Source: Calycina herbarum (taxonomy: Eukaryota; Ascomycota; Leotiomycetes; Helotiales; Pezizellaceae). Taken from it: 64,000 nt of DNA. Positions 25,750 through 36,954 of the stretch are shown here, in pieces. How positions within the stretch are numbered: position 1 is the stretch's first letter; the number at the start of each line of letters is the position of its first letter. The stretch is taken from the NCBI GenBank assembly GCA_001414485.1, contig LLEY01000121.1, forward strand, positions 124,001 to 188,000, written 5' to 3'. Position numbers and translations under genes: made by a program. The notes beneath the pieces are model-generated. The model was not told the origin of the DNA. It was given only the letters and a program-made list of their open reading frames with translations, and searched no databases.

Positions 25750-27102
25750 GCTTTTATTGATCCTTGAATATGATTCTTTCAAGCAATAATCCTGCGGATC
25801 TTGCAAGGTCATATACCTTTCATTATCGACAAGTGAGGCTGACCATTGGAGGGCTGTGAAGGGGGTTTCGCTCTGTGAGGAAAGACAATAATTGAATGAG
25901 ATTGACTCACCTCCGCAATCGCTTTGGCTTTTATTTTGGTGGAAAGTGTATCGGGGGTGCCCGGCTCATACTTGAGGAGAATCTTGTTCACTGATATCTA
26001 TGTGGGAGCCTATGTGGGTGGGTGACGAGAGAGCAGGTGATGGATTTTTTCGTGAATCATTGAGGCTGTAACTCCACATCCGGCTACCGCGACCATTCGT
26101 ATAATTGTTTCAATCTGGGACGCTTCAAGCCGGGTTTTCACGGCTGACAATGGAGCCCGGTGACGTCCTCGATACAGATCTGGGGGAGATGAATCAATAC
26201 ATTGATGGTGCAGTGAAATCCGATAGAAGGCAGATGGAAGCCCAAAAGAAGGAATATTTGCAGGGGAAGGCGGTCAGCTGAAATAACAGCCAACCAATCT
26301 GCACTGCCTCCCAGAACTTGGCAAGCAAGGCAAGGCGAACGCGAGCGGCAACAGAAATTCTTCTGTTAGAACCTTCCTCATTTGGATATGAAACGCAGAA
26401 TATAATGGGGAAATCGGTTCTCCTGCCGGAACCGGAACATCGGAGACCAGAAGAGGATGTTGATGGTGAGTACTTGTAGGGCTGTCGCGAGACATACGTA
26501 CATAGAATACGAGAAGAATCGCACCTTCAGACGGGAGTTTGATTACTATCTGGTCTTCTCTGACTGGCTCTATTCAAGCCATAACAAGGAAATCAGTGGA
26601 ACTACCCACCTTTGGGCGATCAACTTATCAACATACCTGCCCCGTTCCTGTGCGGTGAGGGGAAAATACCGCGGTGTGTTGCCCTGCTTCTGTGATAAAG
26701 ACTTGAAAGGGAAAGTCAGAAGATACGAGACAAGGCATCTATCTGACTCTGGAGTATTCCGGCTCAAACAATCTACTCAATTTACTCAGCGACGCTCTTT
26801 CCAACAAACACGTCACCCCTTGATGGCGATCCAAAATACCGAGACATAGAGTGTCTACCTATGCTCGCCCTAAGTTACCCCTCTAAGGATAAACAAGTAG
26901 CATAAGACTGAACGACTCGTACAATAAGTACCATACATCATATGCAAAATAGGCGATGGTGATCTAAGAAGCCACTGAGAGGGCTGAGCGAGGGGGGAGA
27001 AACATAGTTCGCCTGCCTGAGTAAACCCCTTCATTGCTAATTTTATACTTACATGTTATTTCCCTACCTCGCATCTAACCGAAACTCCCGATATCATTGC
27101 AC
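25750..27102. other. intergenic region
   Basis: About 1.35 kb between two minus-strand genes. Short frames, including a 130-codon one at 26457-26849, have no recognisable features. The part next to 25749 is presumably the promoter of the multipass membrane protein. Confidence 0.5.
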
Positions 27103-28192
27103 TTAGAGTGCAATACCTCTATCCTTGGGCGCAAAAACATTCTGCAAGGAATAAATTAGTGAGTGACTCCGGAGATACAACAGTCGAACGAAACGTACCT
27201 TGACCATCTCAAACACTTGTCCAACACTACCACCATATCTTCTCACCCAAGCCAACACACTCAGCACCAAGGCCAAGATAGAGAACATGAAGATCAACAA
27301 AATGATAAGTAAGAAGCCCCAAATACTTCCCCCACCATTATTGTTTCCTGGTCTTCCCTTGGCAGGAGCTTTCACATTCCCCTCGCACCAAAGTGCCCAG
27401 CTCGCAGCCCCCTCAAAGTCTAGACAACTCTCCATCTGATCCTCTTCGACGGTCCTCATCTCATCCGGGACACCCCCACATCCACTCTCTCCCCAGAGCG
27501 CAAGACTGGGCGTCGTACCATTTCCACAAACGCCCATCGAGAAGATCTTCATCTTGTCCGTTTTGAAATCAACACAAGTATCCGTCTTTGGATGTTGGTA
27601 AAATGTAGCTTTCCTGGGCGATGCACACGCGTTTTCCGAGACCGATCCCTTCTCACTCTTCTGTTTCTCGGGTTCTTTGGGATCATCTGCCGGGTCCGTG
27701 ATCGCGACTCCTTCGCACCAGAAAGCTACACTTTCAATCTTGGTGCCATCCTCAGTTGTAGACATGCACGTTCCTACATCAGACTCGGAGAGTGTTTTCA
27801 GCCCGAATTGTTCATCCAGTATTCCATGTCCACATCTCTTCGCAGGGAATCGAGCGAGGGAAGCAGTGCTGCCGTTTGCGCAGAGAGCGAGAGATTTGAT
27901 TTGGATCGCGAGACTGGGGGTGGAGAGACTGGAGGAAGGAGAATGAGTTAGCAATGATGCTTAGGGTTAGGACGCGACGCGATCTTGTGAGTAAGGTAAC
28001 GAACCACTTGTCAACAGGCACGGAAAGAGCCTGTTTCTTCCTCCTGCCATTGCAGGCGGGAAATAGATGGCCGATAACGAGACCATCTGTGGCTTTGCCT
28101 TCTGCGCGGGTGGTTAGGGAAGAGGAGGAATCTGCGGTCGCGAGGCTGGATAACAAGAGGATGGTAGACTGGACAGCGAAAGAAAGCAACAT
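27103..28192 (-). CDS. secreted or surface-anchored Cys-rich protein with one membrane helix
   Basis: Exons 28192-28005, 27928-27199 and 27141-27103, introns 76 and 57 nt, give 318 aa. The signal peptide is MLLSFAVQSTILLLSSLATA. The outer domain holds three repeats with CxxGxx(P/A)SLAxW-like spacing and paired cysteines (SLALCANGS, MGVCGNGTTPSLALWGESGC, ASWALWCEG), suggesting an ancestral repeat. A Gly/Asn linker leads to a strong transmembrane helix (WGFLLIILLIFMFSILALVL, about residue 260) and a short cytosolic tail. The first donor is GTTCGT, not a strong site; a GTGGTT donor two bases upstream is an alternative that would change one residue. The last intron is a multiple of three, so retention would add 19 residues. 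Function unknown. Confidence 0.7.
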
Positions 28193-29521
28193 CTTGATAT
28201 TTGATATATTTGGTATTTAATTATGTGAAGGAAAAGGAACAGAAAGGGAAAAGGAGATAGAACTGGAGATGGGAAGGGAAATCGAAATCGAACGGCGCAG
28301 CAATTCCATCCACAGGGAGAAGGCTGCCTGCCTGATGGTTAACCTACCTATCCCCTGTTCCGTATGCATTTTATGAAATGCATTATTGAGGCCCACCCAC
28401 CATGCGCTGGCAACCTAACCTTTTTTTCTCGAGGGGTTTTCAGAACCTCATGAGAGAGAAATAATCAGGTCAACTAGGTGCCATAAGTGCGTGCAACAGG
28501 AACCGCCTACCATGCCACAGCTTAACTGGGCTGTCTCCCCAAATATTGATAGTACAGGGCTGATACCAAAATTCTCACCCCCCCCCGCGATTCGTTTTCG
28601 ATGACGAAAAAGTGTATATATGAGGGATAGGGGGGGGGGGGGTTGTTATATAGGTACTCTCGCTGCTTGCTCTGGTCATTGTGCATTGTGGGTCCACCAC
28701 CTGGCCAGGTCGAGTCGAGCGCAAAAGTCGAAGGAAGGAGCGACCCGGTGGCTCGCGAGCGATAAAATCGGGAAAACAACCCAGGAAACGACGGGAATCT
28801 TGTATTAGATATAGAAAAGCGACCAGTAGATATACAGCAGACAACAAAGATGACGCTATATCAGAAAGGTAGGGAATCAAACCCCCGAGGACGGATTAGG
28901 GGAAAGCAAAACAGACTTGTTCGCCGGCGGTGGAGATGATACGCAACTGAGGATGAAGATAAGCAGTTTGGAATGTGTTCCAACAGGCCCAGAGTACTAT
29001 AACTCTTAGTCTAGGATCCTACTAGGAAGAATTATATTCGAAGGTTAGGATATGAATTAAACAAATTCTAGTCAACTAGCTATGGTAAAAGAGGACGAGA
29101 AAGAGCATAATAGTTAAGCGCTAATTCCAGGTCTTAGATAGTGACGTTGCTAATCTAAGGTATATATATAGTAGTATAAAGAGAATTAAGCTATCTCTTG
29201 AAGCTATTATATATTAGTATTAACAACTGCAAACCCGTTCTTAAATCTTATATCTTGGATTGACCCGGTTCACGTGATCGGATATCCTTTTCTCTGATCT
29301 TAGATCCAAGATCTCAGTCATGTCGTCTTTACCAAAATTGAAGAAGTCAGATGATAGTATCGCCGCTGTATAAGCTATGAACCAGAGACAAGTACAGCTG
29401 GCATATATGCCTGGTTTTCTCTCTTATCCTGTTCCCTTTTCCTCACCAGTTCGTCCTCCAGCCTCACAATTTTCGAAAATGGGCAAACGAGTACCTCGAA
29501 GACATTTGCCCGCTATCACGG
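28193..29521. other. intergenic region
   Basis: No supported gene. Holds a G run at about 28630-28642 and an AT-rich core at 29030-29240. A CACGTG (29271-29276) lies upstream of nothing obvious, since both flanking genes are minus-strand. Confidence 0.5.
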
Positions 29522-31205
29522 CTACTTTTGGCGCTGAGGGAGATTGATTTTTTCCATAGTCGCCGGTACAATACCGCGGAGGCAGATGCTTGCTCTGACC
29601 GTTGCGCCGCCGCCGACGTCAAACTTGTTTTGCAAAATCATGCCTGGTGCCTTCAGGACATCCGAGAGTGGTACATCGACCGAGCCTATTTCCACCTTCT
29701 TGTTCATAAGAGCAATTCGGAAGCTCTGCGCCCCGCTGCCTACCATATCTGCCGTGGCGGGGATGCGGAAAGTCTGATCGAACGTGGGATTGGAGATATC
29801 CGTACCTGGGGCATCCATTTTGGTAGCCGTCTGGAAGCGATGCTTCTCACCCCAAGTCACAACCACACTCGGGTTAAGCTCATCTCGCTTGCCGGGGATA
29901 TCGAGCGCGCCAGCTACCAGGACGGTCGCCACGGCACACAGCAGACCTTCGGTGCGATGATCTGAGGCAGAGAAGCTACTGCCGTCGGCTGCGAAGTGGT
30001 AGAATTTACAAGACAGCGAAATATTACCCTCCACCGGCTGTTCTTTGCGCACCAAGCTCAGCTCCTGCTTGCCGCTGGCCAACAAGATGTCCTTGACAGT
30101 AGTGACAGCGACGCCAATCTGGTCATCGCTACCGACGTCATGATCCTGCAGGTCAATGGTGATGCATTGGTTCAGATCTGTGACCACAAAGTCATGCACC
30201 TCATTCCAGGCCGGATTCGTGGTGTTGTTCTTGGTTGATGTTCGCCATGTCTCCTCAGCGCCAACGCCGACCTTGCAATAGGTGTCGGGGGAAGCGCGCG
30301 TGAGTTTGGACAGGAACTTCTTGCTAGCGCTTTGCTTGTCTTCAGCAAACCCCCATGCCTTCTCGACGGTCAGGCGAATGATGCCAAGCGGGTACAATTG
30401 AGTCTTGAAATAGTCGCTAGCAGCATCGAGCTTGATCAAGAGGCGATTTGGCAGCACCAACATAGAGTTGATAATGCTAATGATTACCGAGCGTACTGCT
30501 CCGTCGATCATGTCGAAGTCGGCCACATTGGCGGCGCCGGTAAAGTCGAGCTTAAGGACTGGCGGGTTCACAAAGGCGATTTGGGCAGCTCCTATCTGCA
30601 GTGATCGTTAATAAAATGTGAATGTTACTCGCTACTTGAAGGGTTCACGTTACCAGCGGAATGATATCGGACAGTGGACCCAGCAGAATGGAAAGCCTGC
30701 CATGAAGTGCAACACCTCGGACTCCCTGTTGAGTGAATTAGCTCGTAAATTTTAAGCCAGGCATCTCAAAGCACTTTCGGAATCGAACTTACGACGGTGG
30801 GGATCATGTTACCGTCCAGCTCAATATCACATTTGCCGGCCCAGTCGACATTCAAGTCGAGCTTGATGCTGTCCGTCTCGGTCTTTGTCACCAGGACATT
30901 GGAGAGTTGCATGGGAACCTGACCAAGATCAACCTTGGTGAAGTGGAGGGTCGCCAGGGGCCCTGGAAGCATGCTTTTAAACATGGGTTCGGCGATGTCT
31001 TTCGTCATCTTGCTGCCGGCAACATTGATATATGGCCATAGCTGCGCGACAATGTCGTTCAAGAATCCTACATACTCAACAATTCAGCTGCCACATACAG
31101 TCAAATGGAGCAAGGCACACAAGCGGATGGCAAGATTTAAGGGCCCTACTTACGCACAGATTCCCCACCTCCCTCAGCAGTTAATTTCTCAACAAGCGTT
31201 GACAT
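29522..31205 (-). CDS. SMP-C2 lipid-transfer protein (tricalbin / extended-synaptotagmin-like)
   Basis: Exons 31205-31154, 31067-30793, 30725-30654 and 30595-29522, introns 86, 67 and 58 nt, give 490 aa. Residues ~18-210 form an SMP domain: the first junction rebuilds FLNDIVAQLWPYIN, followed by EPMFKSMLPGPLATLHFTKVD, diagnostic of E-Syt/tricalbin proteins that move glycerolipids at membrane contact sites. Two C2-like domains follow: one has AWNEVHDFVV and DLQDHDVGSDDQIG, the other PTFDQTFRIPATADM. Asp residues at some Ca2+ loop positions remain in the first C2 (DHDVGSDD). It lacks the N-terminal hairpin that anchors yeast tricalbins in the ER and is shorter than they are, so it may be cytosolic or recruited by C2 domains. 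It is more GC-rich than its surroundings. Confidence 0.85.
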
Positions 31206-31507
31206 GTTTAGAGCAGGATCGCGCAACGCGGGACAAATAGGCAAGGGATCACAGGAAGAAGACCCAAACAAAGTGTCAAGCTGTCCGGTACAACAAAATA
31301 ATACGTAGTCCGAATGCGTATATCTCAAGAAGGTGTTTGAGGCACTATATACACGGGGAAGTTGTTTATTGCCAGGAAAGACTTGAAACTTTATGTTGGA
31401 GAACCTGCTTTGGATACTGATATATGATGCCGTGGCTGTGGCTGTGGTGACATCACTACTAATTACTTGCTGTTTACTTGTCGAGAAAATCTTATCTCAT
31501 TCTCAGC

Positions 31508-31591
31508 CGCTCTAGTATCTTCCTCTACCTTTTACCTATATAGACTAAAAAAATTAGACTAACTAATTAAAAGGTAGAGGATCCTAGAGCG
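31508..31591. repeat. short hairpin element with ~25-bp inverted ends (MITE-like)
   Basis: The left arm (31508-31534, starting CGCTCTAGTATC) and right arm (31568-31591, ending CTAGAGCG) are inverted copies with one 2-base gap and one or two mismatches. The spacer is about 33 nt of AT-rich DNA. The whole thing is 84 nt, at the left border of the AT-rich block. It could be a small foldback element or the paired ends of a deleted one. Confidence 0.55.
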
Positions 31592-31675
31592 TCTAAGAAC
31601 TTTTAGTTCTATTTAGTTATAAGATACTAACTTAAGAAGTTATAGTATATAAAACTAGCTATATTAGACTTGTTT

Positions 31676-31957
31676 TAATAGCTATAATTATATAAGCTAT
31701 ATAAAACTTATAGAGTAAGATTAGAGCTATTTAGATATAAACTTCTTTTTTTAATAGCTTTTATATTAAAGAAGATATAATTATATTTTTAATTAAAAAA
31801 GTTGAGAAAAAATCTATATATAAATAACTATATCTAAAATAACTATATCTAGCTTAACTTAAAAGCTATAATTATATAATCTATATAAAAGTTATAAAGT
31901 TAGATTAAGCTTACTTTAATATAAATCTTCTTTTTTTTAAATAGCTTTTATATTAAG
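31676..31957. repeat. pair of ~100-bp AT-rich direct repeats
   Basis: About 100 nt at 31676-31775 recurs at 31857-31957. Both copies share TAGCTATAATTATATAA, CTATATAAAA, a CTTCTTTTTT tract and TAGCTTTTATATTAA in the same order. Spacing is about 181 nt. Probably decayed tandem units of a larger repeat. Confidence 0.6.
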
Positions 31958-32763
31958 TAAATTATAAACTAACTACTATATTTAGTAGTTTTAGTTATTA
32001 TTTTCAAAAGTTAACTTATTAAAATCTTATATTACTCTAATACTCTTATACTAGTTAGCTAAGATAATATAACCTTAGCTAACTATAAGTATATAAGAAT
32101 ATTTAAAAAAGATAATTAGTTTTCTACTTCTTATTTTTAGTCTAATATTATTAGAAATCTTTTTAAAAAGTAGAAAATCAATAGCGTTTATTCTCTAGTA
32201 ACTTAGAATAATAATACTTATATTAATTATCTACTCTTTCTCTTCTTCTCTATTATTCTCTATTCTTTCTCTTCTCTATTATCTCTTATATTATCTCTTA
32301 TTCTCTTTAATACTACTAGTTATATAGTAGAGCTTCTTCTAATACTTTTAAGCTCTCTTATTCTAGCTATTATCGTCGTTATTATCTTTTCTAGATCTAG
32401 TTAATATAAGACGTTATTAACTAATACTAAATACTTTCTTAGATATTTTCTAAATAGTTTTAAGTCTTACTTTAGTTATTTACTAACTATAAAGTATTAT
32501 AATAAGAACCGGGAATAGATAGACTAGAAATCGCTAATTTACTCTCTTTTTTATTAATTAGAATTTAAGTAATATAATTAAGAATAATCTTACTTAGTCT
32601 TCTACTTTAACTAGAAGCTATATTAATAATAGTACTTTATTTTCAAGAGAAGCGATAGTAAATAAAAGAGATAATTTTAGTAATAAAGTTAGATTTAAAT
32701 ATAATATATAGTAATAAATATAATAAGAAACTTAAATCTTACTATTATAGTTATTATTATAAA

Positions 32764-33048
32764 CTATAACTAAAGGTAAAGATATAAGAGTATATATATA
32801 TAAATACGAGAATTTAAAGCTAAAGTTCTATCTACGAAAGTAACGCGGGTTATATATCTAGAGAAAAGAGATTACTAAGTAAGTATAAGTTATAAGAAGC
32901 TGAAATCTCGTATAAGCTATAAAGAGCTAGAATCATATATAGCTAAGATCTCGCTATAGCTCTCGTTATAGATCTACATATCCCGAGGTGATTACCGAGG
33001 TCACGTGTTTGTCACGTGATCTTTCCAGGTTACGGACCAGCGCTGTAA
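32764..33048 (+). repeat. direct repeat copy A flanking the pogo element
   Basis: About 285 nt, paired with copy B at 35225-35456 in the same orientation. Shared landmarks in order: TATAACTAAAGGTAAAG, GAGAATTTAAAGCTA, GTTCTATCTACG, TTACCGAGGT, two CACGTG boxes about ten bases apart, then TTCCAGGTTACGGACCAGCG. Copy A differs from B mostly by C-to-T or G-to-A, and has about 50 extra nt in the middle. It could be a long terminal repeat or two copies of a small element. Confidence 0.7.
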
Positions 33049-33470
33049 CAGTTATAGAGAATATACTAACTAGAAGAGAAATAAAAGAATATATTTATTC
33101 TCTATTATATCTAGTTACTTCTTTATCTAAGTAGATTTTAATCTTTTCTTATTTAAATTTAGTAATAATTATCGATTATATTCTCGATTCTATACTTAGC
33201 TACGTTTATAAAACTCTACTTTAAAAGTTAATAATATAGATTTTAGATTATATCTAGATTTCTATTCTATTAGTATAACTACGCTCTTAGTCTACTAACC
33301 TCGATAGTCTTTATCGTAGATATAGAAATAGTATTATTTTATACTCTAAGTATTATATAAAACTAGTCGCGAACGAGTATTCTAAACTAGGTCTATTATT
33401 TTCTAGCTTAAACCTCGAGATAAAAGCTAGCTAATACTAATTTTAGAGATAAATATTAGTAAAAGAAAAT

Positions 33471-34984
33471 ACTATAATATAGTTTATTAGAACCTCGGTT
33501 ATATTAGAACCTCGATTAATTTTCTCGAAATCCTACTCTCTAATTTTAACACGCGTTTTTTTAACCTTCTACTATGTCTATTATTACTAAAGAATCAAAA
33601 GTTATTCTAGCTATTAAGGTAATTCGAATATCTAAAAAGCTAAGTTAATAGAAAGCTATAAAGATCTACGGAATACCTTATTCTATACTTAATAATAGAA
33701 TAAACAGCTACCTTCCTCTAGCCGACCGTTGACTAGTAAACCTTAAATTGTCTAAGGTAGAAGAAGAAGTAATTATTTAGAATATGCTTAATATAGATTC
33801 TAGAGAGTTTATACCCTAGCTAGCTAGTGTAGAAGATATAGCTAATTTTATCCTCGAGTTATAAAGAGGAAAACGCGTCGATAAGCTCTAGGCTTATCGG
33901 TTTATATAACGATAACTAACTCTTAAGACGTGTTTTAATCGCGTTTATAATTTCTAAAGAGCCTTATACGAAGATCCTAAGCTAATTAGTATATAGTTTC
34001 AACTAGTTGTAAATATATAGACGAAATATAGAGTTTTAGACTACGACTTCTATAACTTTGACGAAACTAGGTTTATAATAGACGTGATTTGTTCTATAAT
34101 AGTTGTTACTCGTATAGATCGACGTAGTAGAAGTAAGGCAGTTTAGCTAGGGAATCGAGAATAAGCTACTACTATTACCTATATTAATAGTAAAGGCTAG
34201 AGTATTCCTCTATTTTTAGTAGTTTAAGAAAAGAATTATCTTATAAATTAGTATACTAATAGCGGTCTTCTATCTAACTAGGTTATTAAACCGATAATTA
34301 ATAGATAGACGAATAATAAGACAGGTCTAGAATAGATAAAATATTTTAATTAATATACTACTGCTCGTATAAGTTCTAATACTCTCTAGACTCTCTACTA
34401 CTAACACTCTCTTATAGGAATCTCAGACCTCTTCTAATCTAATAGAAGCTCTTTCATAGTTAACTCTTATACGAAATCGAATTACTCGCTATTAGAGAAG
34501 CTCGCTAACCCCTCTATTTGAGACAGTTACAGCGCTGGCTAAAGGTATAGAGCGAATAGCTTATAAGATAACTCTTCTGTCTACCGAGGTACGTATACTT
34601 TAGACAGTAAATAAAGCTCTTAGTAAACGCCGGAGAGCTAAAAAGGCTCGTGTCCGTAAAGGGGGTACACTTATTATAGAGGATACATAGGATATTATAG
34701 CCTAGAAAGACGTAGATAAGCAGGTACGACGTGATATACGTGTAGCGAGAGGTAGTTATAAGAAGGGGTAACTGTCTAGACAACACTATAGAACCTGTAG
34801 AAAAGCGGGTTATAACGTACGAACTTGTTAAGAAGCTATAGATATATCTAGTATATTAGACTCTGATTATAAAGAGTTAATTTAATATATTATAGTTAAG
34901 TTATTTAACTTTAAAGTTATATACTAAGGAAAATTAATCGGAGTTCTAATATAACCGGGGTCCTGATAAACTATGTTATAGTTT
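33471..34984 (+). mobile_element. RIP-inactivated, internally deleted pogo/Fot-type DNA transposon
   Basis: Inverted ends of about 55 bp (33471-33525 and 34928-34984) match with five or six differences, nearly all C/T, the RIP signature. Inside, in one main frame with many TAA/TAG stops, are pieces typical of fungal pogo transposases: an N-terminal HTH (AIKIYGIPYSILNNRIN), KLSKVEEEVII and RALYEDPKLI, the first DDE block DYDFYNFDETRFII, NREATTITYINSKG, and at the end a basic segment with a zinc-knuckle-like CRKAGYNVRTC. The stretch that should carry the second catalytic Asp (usually DGHxSH) is missing: the frame jumps from the WIKYFN region near 34350 to the C-terminal region. The copy is thus doubly dead and shorter than usual for the family. 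Confidence 0.8.
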
Positions 34985-35224
34985 AAATTTTCCTAATATA
35001 AGATATTATTCTAAATAGTTTATTAGTAACTATATACTATATCTCTACTACTCTTTTCTAGTAGTCTTCTTATATACTAAAATCTATTAAATTTCGATAT
35101 AAGTATAATTTCTATAATAAAGCGATATTTATTTAAAAATTAGTTAATAAAAATTTTATTAGAACGCTTCGTCTACTTCTCTAGGTTCGCTTATATATTA
35201 TAACTGTCTATCGATTTTACGATC

Positions 35225-35456
35225 TATAACCAAAGGCAAAGGCACAAGAGTATATATATGTAAATTCGAGAATTTAAAGCTACAGTTCTATCTACGAGAG
35301 CAACGCGGTATATATACCCAGAGGAAAGGGGTTGCTTAGTAACTGTAAGGCTCGTCATTCCAGCGTCGTCCTTATCACCGAGGTAATTACCGAGGTGGTT
35401 GCCAAGATCACGTGATTGTCACGTGTATTCTTCCAGGTTACGGACCAGCGCCGTAA
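35225..35456 (+). repeat. direct repeat copy B flanking the pogo element
   Basis: About 232 nt, same orientation as copy A. This copy is GC-richer (AAAGGCAAAGGCACAAG against AAAGGTAAAGATATAAG in A), so it has suffered fewer C-to-T changes and is nearer the ancestral sequence. It keeps both CACGTG boxes and ends at the same GGACCAGCGCYGTAA. Confidence 0.7.
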
Positions 35457-36370
35457 TAATCGAGTAGTATCTATTCGCTAATAGTTTATATAAGTATATT
35501 TATACTCTAATATATACTTATTTTATCTTAATCTATAGTAAGCTTTTCTGGCGTTATAGCGGCTACAGTCTAATCTTTAATATAATCGATTAAATTCCTC
35601 GGCGCTTTTAAAGCTTCTTTTAGTATATATAAATAGGTCTTTTCAACGTAAACTAGAAGATTATCTACAGTAGCGACGGCATAATAGCAGGCTATTTTCA
35701 TAGGTTCTACTACGATTATAAGCCTCTATTAGCTATTTCCTTTTCTTTCGTACTACTAGAGTTCTTAGTAATATTTTAAATCACAACTTACTTCGTAATT
35801 AAGTTAGAAGCTATAAGGTTTTTAGTAGTTATTAAGATAGAGACATTGTTACTAACCCGGGAAAAGAGACTCTATTAATTATAAGATTAGTTAATTAGTT
35901 ACGCGTGTTAATTGTTACTAGAGACTCGAGAGCTAGTTTTATTCTTAGTTAGCCAGGCTAAGAGGAATAATAAGCGCCAAAGACAAAGAAAGAAGCCGAG
36001 CATAGTTCTTCCGGTACTGAATATAATATTAGATAAGATCTTCAGTGGACAAATCTTCATATAATGAACAGTGTCTTTCTATATAACTTAAATTATATCA
36101 AACTGTCAACTCACTTCCTCGGACCTTCTCAAACATCAGCCAAACCAGTTTATATAACTTTGTCAAAAATTTCCATTCCCTATAGGAATCTAACTTAAAA
36201 TTATCATTACACCCTTTCCACAACACTTTCTTTGTATCTTAAGAACACCCCATCAGTCCAGTATCAAATCTCTCCCGAACCAGTCCTCATCTCGTTCACA
36301 CCAGCAACAACCTATTCCGTTATTTAAGAATTCTTTGTTTCCACAGCTACCAAAAAGCACTCTCGTCAGA

Positions 36371-36954
36371 ATGTCATCAGCCGCAGGATCTAGCTCTCGG
36401 GCCAGTACGAAGCCAATTCCCAGCGATATTCGTGCTGCGTCTCATGCCCTTGGTTATAGTCTTAGGGACCGTACGTATGGTGTTGTAGGTGGAGGGGCTT
36501 TGGTTCTACTCGGCTCGAACCGTGAGACAGAAGATGTTGATTTTATGGTTCCTCAGGGTAAAACCAAAGACTTCGGTCGCTCCTCAGGAAGGAGACAACT
36601 TACTTCGAGATCCAACCCAAAAAAAATCACACATACTACAAGAGTACACCGCCCGTGGAGATAGAAATTCTGGGCCCTCCTAGACTTTTCAGAATGCCTT
36701 TCAACTCCTCAACACCAACAATTTTAATTGACAGCGTCAAAGTCCTCAAACCAACATTGATTTTAAACGCTAAATACGAATCAATCTTTGGACGTGCTAC
36801 CGAGGCCAAGAAGTTAACTAATGCATATGATATCAGATACCTTCTCTGGTGGTGTGTTAGTAAGCAAGGAAGATATCATAGCTGTACTCCTACATCCTAT
36901 GAAGTCCTAGCTGCTACTAAAGAATTTGTTGAATGGTTCATTGGCACCTATTAA
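36371..36954 (+). pseudogene. nucleotidyltransferase-like protein, frameshifted
   Basis: Starts at ATG 36371 (MSSAAGSSSRASTK). The first frame gives GVVGGGALVLLGSNRETEDVDFMVP, a GG.G..L.GS...T.D.D pattern of nucleotidyltransferase-fold proteins. Near 36572-36577 the reading frame must shift to continue as SLLRKETTYFEIQ and HTYYKSTPPVEIEILGPPRLF, through VKVLKPTLILNAK, to the stop at 36954. Composition looks normal and the rest is intact, so this is either a recent one-base change or an assembly error; a spliced intron does not explain it. Small fungal proteins of this kind are uncharacterised. It lies just outside the RIP block. Confidence 0.6.

Larger units (their letters stand above)
31206..36070. 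repeat. AT-rich RIP-decayed repeat block
   Basis: From about 31500 the sequence becomes extremely rich in A and T, with TA dinucleotides everywhere and CpA/CpG scarce, as expected of RIP. Protein-like frames appear only when TAA/TAG stops are read as former CAA/CAG codons. Recognisable contents are listed separately. The transition on the right is near 36070, where ordinary composition returns. Confidence 0.85.

Noticed and set aside
26457..26849. 130-codon open frame on the plus strand
   Set aside because: No recognisable features, no supporting splice or start context, overlapping frames on the other strand are equally good.
33036..34540. 13-bp inverted match CCAGCGCTGTAAC / GTTACAGCGCTGG as transposon ends
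   Set aside because: The right copy lies inside the transposase-like coding remains and the left one inside direct repeat A; the real ends are the much longer ~55-bp inverted repeats at 33471 and 34984.
34514..34786. 90-codon minus-strand frame in the AT-rich block
   Set aside because: It is the antisense of the C-terminal part of the decayed pogo transposase.
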